Assembly: GCA_018398765.1 (NCBI GenBank)
Contig: JAHBMJ010001649.1
Location: 13,242-46,459, forward strand
Length of the DNA: 33,218 nt
Reading direction: 5' to 3'
DNA from: Chromera velia
Lineage: Eukaryota > Sar > Chromeraceae
Part shown: positions 22,503-33,207 of the stretch, in pieces
How positions within the stretch are numbered: position 1 is the stretch's first letter
Layout: every line of letters starts with the position of its first letter
Position numbers and translations under genes: made by a program
The notes under the pieces: model-generated
Told to the model about the DNA's origin: nothing
Seen by the model: only the letters and a program-made list of their open reading frames with translations
Databases searched by the model: none

Positions 22503-23193
22503 GAGAAAGAGAGAAAGAGAGAAAGAGAGAAAGAGAGAAAGAAAGAAAGAAAGAAAGAAAAGAAAGAAAGAAAGAAAGAAAGAAAAGAAAGAAAGAAAGA
22601 AAGAAAGAAATGAAGCAAAAGATCTTCCCCACACTCCTCCTCCAGATCATGCCGGCCGTTCTCTCGAACTATACAGTGCAGGCAGCAAGCAAGTCTTTCC
22701 AACAGCAGCCCGACTGGCAGACATGCATTGACATCTGCAAACTGATTCGCATTCGCTTCCCGAGAAATTCTGTGACGGCCCTCAAAAAAAGAGAAAGGGT
22801 GCCCATAGGGCATGAGAGCAGCTGACGTACTATCTGTGTTCCCTTCCGCACGCAAAGAATTGTGGTGGCATGCCGGGGTCCATACGGAGTGTCGGCCACG
22901 GGGCCCAGGAAATACCCAGAGGAGGCGTGTCGGCTGTCTGCCCTGCCATACACCATGCCGCCGTATGTGCGGACGTTGTGCCTGAAGTTTGAGAAAGACT
23001 GCGGGCAGAAGACAGAAAAAAGAAGTGACATGTGCGGAAGAGGAAACAAACACAAAAACATGAGACGAATCAAAAAGTCCATCGAAGAAAAGGAGACGGC
23101 AAAGGAAAACGGACAGACCATCGGAGGGAGGCCCCGGCTCTGACGGAGGTGTGGGGCCAGACCCTGGGCACTTTGGCGAAGAAGCGACAGCAT
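19062..23193 (-). CDS. hslV: HslV (ClpQ) threonine protease, mitochondrial, 10 exons
   Basis: HslV is the proteolytic double ring that degrades proteins unfolded by HslU. Exons in order: 23193-23119, 22998-22831, 22299-22261, 21779-21716, 21545-21483, 21097-21046, 20671-20565, 20163-20134, 19776-19699, 19429-19062. All phases join to 347 residues. Residues 1-69 form an Arg-rich presequence (MLSLLRQSAQGLAPHLRQSR), as expected for mitochondrial import. The mature protein starts at Thr70 in HATTILCVRKG, the catalytic threonine. IIGDGQVSQG, NAKKVRRL (catalytic lysine), GFAGATADCLTL, LAKSWRLDR, LEATMIVADE, TGNGDV, GIGSGGNYA and IAADMCVMTNHSFIVE follow in family order over about 172 residues, the normal length. 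About 106 acidic, Ser-rich residues then extend the C-terminus. The HslU gene is not in the window. Confidence 0.96.
20186..20298. repeat. (CA)n microsatellite in an hslV intron
   Basis: About 110 bp of almost pure CA lie in the intron between hslV exons 7 and 8, ending just upstream of exon 8. On the coding strand it is a (GT)n tract near the 3' splice site. Frames through it are not genes. Confidence 0.95.
22325..22611. repeat. (GAAA)n purine tract in hslV intron 2
   Basis: About 290 bp of GAAA units with GACA, GAAAA and GAGA variants lie in the 530-bp intron before exon 3. On the transcribed gene's sense strand it is an unbroken TTTC pyrimidine tract. Such mirror-symmetric purine/pyrimidine runs can form triplex DNA; that is family knowledge, not seen here. 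Confidence 0.95.
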
Positions 23194-23608
23194 GTTTAAA
23201 ACAAATGATGGAGCGTTGGTGAGCCCCTTCCGAGCCTGTCCTTCCGCACTGGCGGAGGAAACAGACAGGAGACGCCGAGTCCAGGAGACGAAAAGGAACT
23301 CGGATGAGCTCTTACGAGAAAAGGCCCTGCAGAGAATAATTCAGGCCACCCAAATGTGGAAAATCAAGAAGAGCACTTTTTCACAAGGAGTCTCTGCATG
23401 GTGAAAAGCTTGTCCGTTTCGAGACTGTCAAAGATCATCACCAGGATCGAGTGATCAGCGATTTCGTCGGATACGAAATTATACGTAGGTCGGCTTTTCT
23501 CGACAAAAGTTTTGGAGATGGGGCGGGCCTGCGCGCTCGCGCGCGTGCATGACGCGACACTTTTTTTCTTTAGCTTCTAGAAGCATGCATATCTGTTCTT
23601 TGACAAGT
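23194..23608. other. 5' flank of hslV
   Basis: The stretch lies directly upstream of the hslV start on the minus strand and should contain its promoter. A GC-rich alternating purine/pyrimidine block (GCGCGCTCGCGCGCG near 23530) stands out. The plus-strand frame at 23192 is not supported by any family resemblance. Confidence 0.4.
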
Positions 23609-24024
23609 ATATATACCAAGCGCAACTCAATTTGGCAAACCCATACAGCCAATTACGTCTGGGATTGCAAATGTGAAAAATATTTTTATCGCGGAAACAG
23701 TTTTTTCAGACTTGCAACATGTTTCTGATAATATTCGTAAAGTCTGTACAAATTTTCAAGTTCGTACGCGTGACCAATTACGTTTGCGAAAAATATGAAA
23801 ATTCAAAGTCGGGCGGCCCCGGAAAACGAATCCTGACTTTGAATTTTCATATTTTTCGTAAACGTAATCGGTGGCGCGTACGAACTTGAAAATTTGCACA
23901 GACTTTACAAATATTATCAGAAACATATCGCAAGTCTTAAAAGACTGTTTGCACGATAAAAATCTTTTTCACATTTGCAATCACAATCGTAATCGTGCCA
24001 AATTGAGTTGCGCTTGGTATATAT
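23609..24024. repeat. 416-bp near-perfect palindrome
   Basis: The left arm (23609-23810) and right arm (23835-24024) are reverse complements with few differences. They start ATATATACCAAGCGCAACTC and end in its complement, around a 24-bp GC-rich loop (23811-23834). This is a foldback or MITE-like element. Small indels in the arms show some age. No coding frame lies inside. It is about 400 bp upstream of the hslV start codon. Confidence 0.95.
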
Positions 24025-24098
24025 GATTATATACGTGTTGTTTCATTCTTTTTTTTTTTTTGAGACGTTAATTTTTTTTTAAATATTTTTTCAGCTGT

Positions 24099-24657
24099 TT
24101 GCCGACAGCTGCTATTAAAGGTACGTTGCGCGAGGTTAAGGTTGTGCAAGAGGCGTTCAGCAACGCTCTGATAGCAAAGTACTTTGTTCGTAAGCTAAAA
24201 ATCCTCTTTCACATCCAGTCACAAGGCCTCGCTGTCGAAGAAGTGATCTCGGTATTAGGAATTAATGTATATCATCCTACACTCAAAAAGCCTATCAAGT
24301 CTCTGGAGAACCCCGTGCTACCCTCTCAGAAATTATAACAGTAACAGGGAGCTCTACCCAAGATTCCAGCTCGAATTCCGAGAAAAGGGCACCGGCGAAA
24401 CAAGAGACTCAGTCTGAATACGTCGATGACACTTCTGCCTTCGGTCTCCCAAACAGTAGCCAACAAAGTAGAGGAGCCGGAGACCATCGTCAAGAACGAT
24501 GACATCTAGCGATGGCATCCCCATGTCACAGACCTCCCAAGCCCATCCCTACTTCCAGCACGTATTGATGAGGATTTACAAGACGGTCATTGAAGACATC
24601 GCCAGAAACAACAATGCCGATACGGATCGACCAGACTTCGACTCTCTCACAGTATAA
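24099..24657 (+). pseudogene. Decayed coding-like segment, unrecognised
   Basis: Three consecutive frames look protein-like but are separated by stops or shifts. The first (24099-24338) begins MPTAAIKGTLREVKVVQEAF and contains helical-looking sequence. The second, from about 24327, is Ser/Gln/Glu-rich and disordered (SSSNSEKRAPAKQETQSEYV). The third ends at 24657 with LMRIYKTVIEDIARNNN then DFDSLTV and a stop. Order and composition suggest a single former gene with frame breaks, or exons whose splice sites I cannot define. No family was recognised. It could belong with the similar segment at 26621-27662. Confidence 0.35.
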
Positions 24658-24767
24658 GTACTTGACACTTCAACCCATCTGACATCATCTGTATTTGGTT
24701 TTACCCAAACCTGCTCAAACCTTAAAAAGACGTTTCTCATCATATTTTGTGCGTGCCTGTTCTTTGC

Positions 24768-25070
24768 TTATATACAGTTATTTTTGAATGGAAAACGGTG
24801 GTATCTCCCTCCACCAGAAGATCCAGAAAGAGGGTCCACTGTCTTTCCCTGATATTCGAATTCTTTCTCCTCTGTGTGTCCGAGCCAGCCTGGAAAGACC
24901 GGACGTGAGCGGAGAGAGTGGCTGCACCAACTTATAAAGCCATAGCAACAGAGTGAAAGCCATTCAGTGCGGGGCTCTTCGGGGAGAGACACATGGATAG
25001 GTCCTTCTTTATGTTTATGGACCACGTCGTAGAAGACAACGGGGAGGACTTTGGTCTGGCAGGATAACGC
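24768..25070 (-). CDS. Possible unrecognised minus-strand exon
   Basis: A frame preceded by a CAG acceptor-like site near 25060 reads TKVLPVVFYDVVHKHKEGP and later GHTEEKEFEYQGKTVDPLSG before a stop at 24768. Its composition is protein-like and not low complexity, but there is no start codon, no partner exon and no recognised family. It may be a gene fragment or chance. Confidence 0.25.
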   Translation of the reverse strand, partial: ALSCQTKVLPVVFYDVVHKHKEGPIHVSLPEEPRTEWLSLCCYGFISWCSHSLRSRPVFPGWLGHTEEKEFEYQGKTVDPLSGSSGGGRYHRFPFKNNCI

Positions 25071-25388
25071 CTGCTCCTAGCGCCTACTCGCTCGCGTTGT
25101 GGAAGGAGGGGGAAAGGGCACTGCGAAGGAAATAAAACGCGCGTTTCAGAGAGTGGGAGTTCGCTTTCATATGCTTTCATGCATTGCTAGACTGCATGGA
25201 ACTCCAGACTTACTGGAGACTTTCAGGCTTACCGTCATGCACAAGTGCGGTTTCTTTCACCATGATATGGCTAGTCAACCCTTGCATCTGTTAATTGGAC
25301 CAGGTTCAGTCTTCCACAAAAAAAACTTTTATAGCAGTGCGCATGAATCTGTACTCTGTGTGCCAGACGGTATTATAATATATATATA

Positions 25389-25564
25389 CTCTCTCTCTGT
25401 GTGTGTGTGTGTGTGTGTGTGGGTGTGTGTGTGTGTATGTGTGTGTGTGTCTGTATGTGCGTGTGTGTGTATGTATGTAAGCAACATTAAGCACGAGATG
25501 AAAGCAAAAGGTAAAAGGAGGCAGAGGAATACAGAGGTGGTCGTGCGAGTTTGCATGTTCGTGT

Positions 25565-25615
<51 letters not shown>

Positions 25616-25662
25616 ATATATATGTGTGTGTGTATGTATGTGTGTGTGTGTGTGTGTGTGTG
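25389..25662. repeat. (GT)n and (CT)n(GT)n microsatellites
   Basis: Two blocks, 25397-25480 (GT) and 25567-25662 (CT then GT), are separated by about 85 bp of ordinary sequence. The CT-then-GT order repeats the compound arrangement found in SEL1L introns, there on the opposite strand. Confidence 0.9.
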
Positions 25663-26620
25663 TAACTGGTGTATGCATATTCTGTTTCATGATTGAAGTC
25701 AGAGTGGACTTCTACTGCGTCGTGCACAACAATTGCTTCAAGTTCAGCATGTCATTGGCAGCAACTCATTAGATATACGGTGCAAAAGATGCTGTAGGTT
25801 TTGGTGCCAACTTTTGAAGCGGTACACACTGGCAGGTAAAGGTGTACCTGCATCCGTCCTAGATGGTATCTTATGAATGTTTATTTATACAAACAACTAC
25901 TCACCGTTTTATGCCTGTAAATTACTTTAATGTTTTCATTTCTTTAACTGTTTTCATTTATTTAAAGCAAATTTCAAACATCAATTAAACCAAATTTAAG
26001 AATCAGTTATAGTATTATAAATTTTCCGTATCTTATTCATATATATGTAGATATGTGAATGTATAGTTATATTATAATATGTATCATCCTAGGTATTATC
26101 ATTATTAATTCTGCTATACATTCTAATAGTTGAGCTTATTATAAATGCAGTTTAAACAACAAAACAATGTTTAATATTATTAGAAATTGTTTTAAAATAC
26201 TCTAGAATATATGTAGATACTTCATAATTTTGGAGACCATTTGGGTGTTGAAGACCATTTTAAAAAATTTTTCCTTTATAGCTGTCATCCTCAGCCTTTC
26301 CATCCCCCTCTTTTCCTTATTCACTGCCCCGTCTGTCCTTTTGTATGTGCTTCCGTGACTTAATTGTCTCTTCCCTTCTCACTATACACGGTGATCTCTG
26401 TCATTAATTTTCTTTTTCCGTCGACTCATCTCTTTGATCAGAAACTTCAGTCTTCATATGTGTCCTGACGCTTTCTTTTGCTGAGGACGTGTATGCAGAA
26501 ACCAGCAAAGGTTTTTTGTAAGGATAGAAGGGCGACCATTTGCGACTTGGGAATCGCTAAGTCCATCGTGTAAAAGGGGGACAGACGAAGGGTTCTGGCT
26601 TTTTTTTTTTTCCAAAATAG
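25663..26620. other. Spacer, AT-rich in the middle
   Basis: Positions 25870-26280 are strongly AT-rich, and the rest is neutral. No gene is supported. The last bases (T13 then CCAAAATAG) look like a 3' splice site for the coding-like segment that starts at 26621. Confidence 0.4.
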
Positions 26621-27662
26621 GAGGAGCAGACTGACCACAAGCGATTAAAAGAGGACGCCGCCGAGCTTAGTACCGACCGCCTGGTCCCAGTAGGTGAGAA
26701 CAGAGAAGAAAGAGAAGGTGACGAGGACAAAGGAGGAGAAGGGGACATAGATATGATGGAGGCGCAGAGCCTTAGCCCCCACTATCATAAGCTGCTCGAG
26801 CCTCTCCCTGTAGACTCCTCAGACAGGGACGACCGTGAACCCTTCAAAATCCCTGAAGAAGACGAAGAAAAGTATGACGAAGATGAGCAGGAAGATGAAG
26901 ACGAGCAGGAGGACGAAGATGAACAGGAGGATGAAGACGAGCAGGAAGATGAAGACGAGCAGGAGGACGAAGATGAGCAGGAAGATGAAGACGAGCAGGA
27001 AGATGAAGACGAGCAGGAGGACAAAGAAGAGTATGGCGAAGATGAGCAGGAAGATGAAGACGAGCAGGACTCCAAGGACAAAGATGAGGGGGAGGAGGAG
27101 GATGAGGGGAATTGGTCCAACTAGGAAGAGGACGGATCATCTCATTACGATGAGGAAATGGGGCAGATCCTTACAGCCTGAGTAAGGGATCGAATAAGCT
27201 GTTACAGCGGCAGTCCCTCCCCTAGTTCCCTTCTCAAACAGAATTCCGAACTTTCAAGCATAAGCGGCCCCAGCAGCCATTATCGACAACCTCGGAATCT
27301 CCCTTGAGTCAGGATGGAGAGATAACAAAGACAGAGCTAGGTACTCCTCTTGCTCAGCTCCAGAAGGTGTGCAGGGTCACTGCCAAGTCGAAGCCCATGA
27401 AGAAGAACCATCCCTTTGGCAGCCGGCCAAGGTGCAACTAGGCTTCGGCTTCTCGGATTACTCCACCTCTGAGGAGGACGACGCTATCAAAACCGATATT
27501 CACACCTTCAAGAAGAAGACTGCAGCTCTGCTAAAGCAGATGGTAGGCATCTCATCTATCTCCGCCTCCACCTCTACCCCGGCTTCAGCTCCTCAGCCCA
27601 AGCAAGCCGCCGCGCCCTCCCTCACCCTCGCCATCACCAAAAAGTCATTTCGCACATCATAA
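26621..27662 (+). pseudogene. Decayed gene with acidic EQEDED repeat
   Basis: A frame opens after a strong acceptor-like site (polyT then TAG) at 26621 and reads KRLKEDAAELSTDRLVPVGE. It passes MMEAQSLSPHYHKLLEPLP at 26753 and about nine EQEDED repeats, and hits a stop at 27122. The same frame continues with EEDGSSHYDEEMGQILTA and another stop. A second frame (about 27240-27440) is Lys/Pro-rich and ends in PFGSRPRCN. A third (27430-27662) contains DYSTSEEDDAIKTDIHTFKK before a Ser/Ala/Pro tail and stop. Stops and frame changes point to a dead gene or a retroelement structural gene. No family was recognised. Confidence 0.4.
26884..27070. repeat. 18-bp minisatellite encoding EQEDED
   Basis: GAGCAGGAAGATGAAGAC-type units of 18 bp recur about nine times with third-base variation and one interruption (AAAGAAGAGTATGGCGAA). 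The period is a multiple of three and the variants stay acidic, which suggests expansion while the region was translated. Confidence 0.85.
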
Positions 27663-28621
27663 CAAAGGAATACATAGTATCAAAAATGCTGAGGGCAGAG
27701 AAACACTACACTGAGAAGGTTAACCTGTGTGGGGTTGGTTTAGTTTTGTTCAAGGCCGCTACTGGTGTTCCGTTTTTTTGGTCTTCGCAGCAAGGGCAGA
27801 GCGACACAGATCGAACTTAAAAAATAGGAAGAGATGGAAGGGGTTATCTAGCGCACATCTTGTGACAAGGATTCCCTCAGAGAACGGCTCCTGAAAAAAA
27901 ACTAGAGCATTCGAACCCACCCTGCCTTCCACTCTTTCTACTTGTATAATAACTCCTTTGGTAGCGCATCGACACTGTCTGCTAGAGAATCATGGTAACA
28001 CACTTTTCTAGTCTGATATAGTCTGACACTTTCTTTGTTTATCTTTATTGCTGCATATGTTGCATGCCTAAAATTTAGGCTAAAAAAAGCCTGTTGTTTC
28101 TTAAAAATTAAGTTCCCAGAAAATCCTATAAAGTAAAAAAAAAAAGAAAAAAAAAAGAAAAAGAATTCTTCACAGAAAATCTTATAAAGTAAAAAAAACA
28201 AAAAAACAAAAAAAAAATTCTTCAGTCATTTATTTTATTTCTTAATTTCTTTCTTTCTTTTTTTAGCCAACGGCTATAATAATATTTTAAAGTTTAATCA
28301 ATAAACGTACCAATCAATATAAAACTACTAATATACCAAACAATAATTAGTAGTAATGATTTCATTAATATTAGAAAAGTATATTCCCAAAGAGTGGCTT
28401 GATATTCTACGATATAATACCACTAATAAGTCAGTGATCGCAGCCTAAGCAATTTATTTGATTTTTTGATGATTTATCATGATTATCTATATTAATATAC
28501 GGAATCAGAGTAGATCCTACTGCAGATTTCGACCTTAGCAGGACCTTAAACAGGACTACGAATGTGAATTCACGTTGAAACTAGAACTTGCTTCCATTTT
28601 TTCACACGTGCTACTGCCGCT
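27663..28621. other. Spacer with A-rich direct repeat, AT-rich
   Basis: At 28119-28222 a unit of about 60 bp, CAGAAAATCYTATAAAGTAAAAAA to AATTCTTCA, is repeated twice. From 28223 to 28560 the sequence is AT-rich without coding signal. The segment next to 28621 should hold the SEL1L 3' UTR on the minus strand. Confidence 0.5.
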
Positions 28622-29533
28622 CTACCAGACGACTGATTCCGCATCTTCTTTTGGCTTTTCAACCTCTTCACGGCCACTCACCGTCCTCTCTGGAGATTCC
28701 TCGGCGTTCTCTCGAACAGGCGAGACGAAGGAGGCTGGCACTTTTTGATTTTCTTCCAGCACCCTGGGTGTGAGTCCTTCCTTTGTCTCTTCAAGATCAC
28801 CTTTTTCTGTTGACATTCCCAGTAGAGTGTCAGCCGCATCCCCTTTTTCCCCTTCTTTTTCTTTCTGCACAACCGTTGCCGCACTGCCTGGTCCTATTCC
28901 ACTGCTCCCTGTTTCCTTCACGTCTCTGACACGGGAATGATCAGTTGACTGCGACTCGAAACGCGCCCTCGCAGCCTCAAACGCCGCCCTGGCGGGTGAC
29001 ATGCCGCTCTCTTCGGCAGGGGAGACGGGCCTGTTGGGAGCCCGCAGTCGCAACCCTCCGCCCACTCCGGTGTCAAAAGAGAACCCACTCGCGACTGCCG
29101 AAGAAGAAGACGAAGAGGCAGAGACGGCTGCAGGGAGCGCAGAAGAGCTAGAAGAAGCCGAAGCGGAAGAGGAGGAGGAAGAAGGGAAAGGCAACAACGG
29201 ATCGACAGCAATTCCCACTTCCGATCTAATGCCTGTATGTCCCTGTACCCCCCTCCCCCCCTCCCCTGCTTCTTTTGAGGTTTGCTGCGGACTCCGAGAT
29301 CCCTCCCGCGTCTCTGACGACAGGCCCAACAGACCTCCTCCTTCTCCTCCTCCCCGTCGTACCTCTCCACTGTCTGAACTTGAACTTGCCTCTTCCCCCA
29401 GTCCCCCCTCAGATTGACGCACAACGACTCCATCTGCTCCTGCATCTTCCGCCTCCCGCAGATTTGCCTCAGCTCGCCTCTCTGCCGCCTCCCAAATGGA
29501 TGTTGCCTTCTGCACACAACAAGAATTAACACG

Positions 29534-29608
<75 letters not shown>

Positions 29609-31011
29609 GGAGAGAGAGAGATACAAAGGTGTAAAAAAGACCTGACATATTCACCGAAACTCATGCAGTGACGTGACAATCAGATGTCTCTTTTCCTCTC
29701 TGCCTGGCTGTCGGTATGTTTGTCTGTCTTGCGGGTGTTTGCCTCGGACAGGAATGGGCAGACATAATGGTTTCCCATCCCCCTTGTTGACCTCCTGTGC
29801 TGACGCACACCATTCGACCTATGTGATCTCGTTACCCGCTTCATGCTTTCTCTCTACATTCCTGTGCAGCCCGTCCGATTGGCTCTCCAGGCCAACCACC
29901 CAACCACCCCCGTGACCGACCTTCACGCAGAATCGCGCTATCAGCAATACGATCACCGCCCAGATGTGCAAAGTCAAGAGGGCCTGTCTGTGCCGTGAGT
30001 CGCTCAGGGCCGCGTGCAAGACCTGCAAGAGAAGAGGCAGACAGAGAGACCATGACTTGGCATCTATCCGATTTGCGGTATTGATGCGTAGTAGTCGAAA
30101 CCAGACAGAGTTACCCAAGAGAGAAAGTGAAAGAAAACATAGAGGGACAGAGAGCTTACGACATCAAAAGCACCGAAAGAGCAATACCACCGACACGATG
30201 GGCGCACAGTTATGGGGAAATCAAACTTGTCTGTCAGACTGGCAGGAGGCCTACCTTCCTCCTCCCTCCACTCCCCCCGCCGAGGCTCTCTTCCAGTGCC
30301 TTGTGGATCGTCAACAGAAGTTTCGCCAGACGGATAGGAGTTCGGGGCTTCGAGGGGTCCAGCTGAGCAGCCCTGCGAGAACAGAAGAGAAGAGAAGACA
30401 AGAAGAATGGTGGGGAACGGAGGAGGCAGATTCAAGTGACCGACCGACAACGCGAGCGGAAAGAGGAGGAAATCAGAGGCTTGCGAATCCACGCATCGCT
30501 TCGGTTCAAAAGACGCAAGCATGATTGAAACGCAAAGAAAAGCTGAGAAGGCACGCAAGAGCAAGAGAGTGCGTAGACACATGACCGGACAGAAGATTCA
30601 CGCCGCTCCCCTTTTCAATCTCAACGTCATCTCTCCTTTGTTCCAAGAAGACCCGATTCCTTTTCCTTCTTCTCCGCCTCCCCCCTCCTTTTCCTTCCCA
30701 CAGCAACCGACTGACCGATCGAAGTACCGCCCCGCTGCCACAAAGTCCTGGGGAACCCCCAAGCCCCACTGTGCCATCGTACCCAGGTTGAACGCCGCCT
30801 GCAGACATACACAGACATATATACATGCATACATACATACAGACAGATTATGTCGTCTTTTCTTTCCTTTTTCTTTTACAGACAGACAGACAGACAGACA
30901 GACACACACACACACACACACACACGCACGCACGCACACACACACACACACACAGACACACACACACACGCACACACGCACGCACGCACGCACACACACA
31001 AAACACATACA

Positions 31012-31060
<49 letters not shown>

Positions 31061-31819
31061 ACACACACACACACACACACACAAATTTGTCCCAACCCTC
31101 CGACGCATTGCCACCTGGGATTTTTGTTTTTGCGAGCAGCTCGCAGAGACCAGAAACGAAATTTGCAGCTGGCGAGTCATTTGTGTAAGCGCCCAATCCC
31201 CCCTCCTTCGAGAACCACGTAAGGCGAACGAAAGAGAGAGACCTAAACAAAAGACAAGGACCACTAGCTCACCGTTGCCATCGCAGAAGCGGCCCACGGT
31301 CCCTGAGCACTGCCATCAGCTGTTTCTCGATAAAGGGCTGCAAAGGAACGCAACCGAGCATTAAAAGCTTCCACGCACATACGTAGAGCCATACAGAGTC
31401 TTTCACTGCATAGAGGTGAAGAATGAAAAACACATCAATTCCGATTTCCGACTTCACTCGCCAATCCCCCCCTCATCTGTAGAGTCCAGAAGACCACCAA
31501 AGAAAGACACAGACAACACAGATACTCCGCTGGACCCCCTTTTGCAGTCCGTCTATTGCCGTCTACCTGCCACTTTTACTTTCTCTTTGCATATCACACC
31601 AGCAAGAAAAAAAGCATACAAGTTTGCAAGAGGAACACGAGGCTCAAGAAAGAAAAGGAGGCCTCAAAGTATTCCCAGACAGAGTCGATGAGAAGGTCCA
31701 GAGGAACATCAGAGAGAACACACGCACATACAGCCCTGCAGGAGGATTCCCTCTGTGAGAGTCGAAGCACAAACGTAGGAGACAAATAGGCAAACGGAAA
31801 AAAAGGGTACATACACACA

Positions 31820-31886
<67 letters not shown>

Positions 31887-33083
31887 GGACCCACCAGCCG
31901 CCTCTCTGAAGTCGCAGTTTCGAGTCCTCAGAACTCTCTGAGCAGTCAGGAGCCACCCCTCCATGCTATCTGGAGCAGAGGGGTCGGGAAGGATTCCCTC
32001 GGACCTCTCCAGACCCCACCCAAAGAACGCAAAATCCCCTGCAATCACACACTCACACACTTCCTCACGCATGCAGTCAAGTACCCAGAGAAAAAGAGAC
32101 AAAAGAACGACCCAACATGTCCAAGCAAAAGGGAAAATAAGATAGAGAGAGAAGGTAGACTAAACGACACCTCGTTCGCTTTCTTGTTCTGGACAAACAC
32201 CAGGCAGAGTAGGTGCAACGCAGAAAGAGCAAGGACAGGGAGGAAACACAAACATGCGATGCTGACTCAATTAGACAACGAAGCAGCACGACAGAGAAGT
32301 CTGTGAAGGCTGCGAAGCTCTCAGGTAGCGCTTCAAATTCAATGAGATAGACAAGGAATCATTCCTTCAAAGAGAAAACAGAATCGAAAACAAAATAAAT
32401 CAACGTACCAAGACGTAGCCCCGCAGCATCCGATCCCTGTGCCTTTGCCATCTCCAGGTATCTCTGTGCCAGGGCTCTCTGGAGGCCCTGGCGCGCTGCC
32501 GTCTCCTCACTCCCCCCTTCTCCCATCCAGAGCCTTGTACTGTCTCCCTGCCCCCCTCCAATTTCCTTGTTGACAATCCATTCAGAGTGAATTCTATCTG
32601 ACGGCTCAACAAATCGAAACCACGTCAACTTGGCAACAAACAAACCGATGCGGTTCACAGTCGACCACACAGCCCGGATGGGAAACAAAAGCACCCAGAG
32701 GAACATGCGCAAGACAGAAAAGAACCGAGCCCTCAACAAAATTAAACGGGGCCCTGACAAAATTGGACTACCCCCAAGCTCTGCATCGTCATCATCTCCT
32801 GACCCAACAACCTCCCCTCCCCCTGTCCCTGTCGCACCTCCTCCTTCGGTTCCCCCTTCTCCTCCTGCTTTTCGTTTCCCTTCGGTTCCCCCTTCTCCTC
32901 CTGCTTTTCGTTTCCCTTCGGTTCCCCCTTCTCCTCCTGCGTTTCGTTTCCCCTTTCCCAGCTTCCCCCTTGATGCGGCACTCGCCAGTTTTTTCATTTT
33001 CTCGTCCCTCTCAGCCTTCATCACGCGAACCGACAGAGGCTCCCCCAAGGCAGCGGCAAACGGCCTTCTGATCTTCCTCTGGC
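28622..33083 (-). CDS. SEL1L: SEL1L/HRD3 ERAD adaptor, C-terminal seven exons (5' end off window)
   Basis: SEL1L/Hrd3 holds misfolded lumenal proteins for the HRD1 ubiquitin ligase in the ER membrane. Exons in order: 33083-32409, 32038-31895, 31337-31273, 30798-30716, 30372-30255, 30022-29921, 29509-28622. All phases join (about 691 residues present). Sel1 repeats are clear: [20 protein letters not shown] then [11 protein letters not shown]; and [19 protein letters not shown] followed by [17 protein letters not shown], aligning with the last repeats of human SEL1[19 protein letters not shown] corresponds to the helix before the anchor, and [18 protein letters not shown] is the membrane segment. 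Beyond it lies a tail of nearly 300 residues, first Ala/Glu helical, then Ser-rich. Exon 33083-32409 also holds a lineage-specific insertion with a 12-residue repeat and a hydrophobic stretch. The upstream exons lie past 33218. Confidence 0.93.
29537..29621. repeat. (AC)n(AG)n microsatellite beside the last SEL1L acceptor
   Basis: On the gene strand this is (CT)n followed by (GT)n. It ends about 28 bp before the acceptor of the last exon, where a polypyrimidine tract is expected. Confidence 0.92.
30838..31083. repeat. GACA motif plus (CA)n(GA)n(CA)n in a SEL1L intron
   Basis: ACAGACAGATTATGTCGTC at the left end matches the repeat near 11747-11800, followed by pure GACA and then CA, CACG, GA and CA runs. 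It lies wholly in the intron between the exons at 31273 and 30798. Confidence 0.9.
31813..31883. repeat. (CA)n(GA)n microsatellite at a SEL1L donor
   Basis: On the gene strand the (CT)n run begins about 10 bp after the GTGGGT donor at 31894, then turns into (GT)n. It is the mirror placement of the block at 29537-29621. Confidence 0.92.
32845..32952. repeat. 36-bp coding minisatellite in SEL1L, three units
   Basis: Three units of TTCGGTTCCCCCTTCTCCTC plus 16 more bases start at 32845, 32881 and 32917, nearly identical. On the gene strand they encode three copies of the 12-residue unit [12 protein letters not shown] (first copy with N for K). The low divergence indicates recent expansion. Confidence 0.95.
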
Positions 33084-33165
33084 CTGCAGAGACAGAGAGA
33101 GCGTCGCACAAACAACAGAAGAGAACAGGAAAGAAACAGCAAAATCAGAACAAAATCATACAGCC

Positions 33166-33207
<42 letters not shown>

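Noticed and set aside
22193-23053. 210-247-residue frames of KERKKERK or FLSFFLSF type
   Set aside because: They translate the (GAAA)n tract. Their non-repetitive ends overlap hslV exons in the wrong frame.
25099-25665. 188-residue plus-strand frame
   Set aside because: It starts at GTG, ends in microsatellite translation, and the remaining middle shows no recognised domain.
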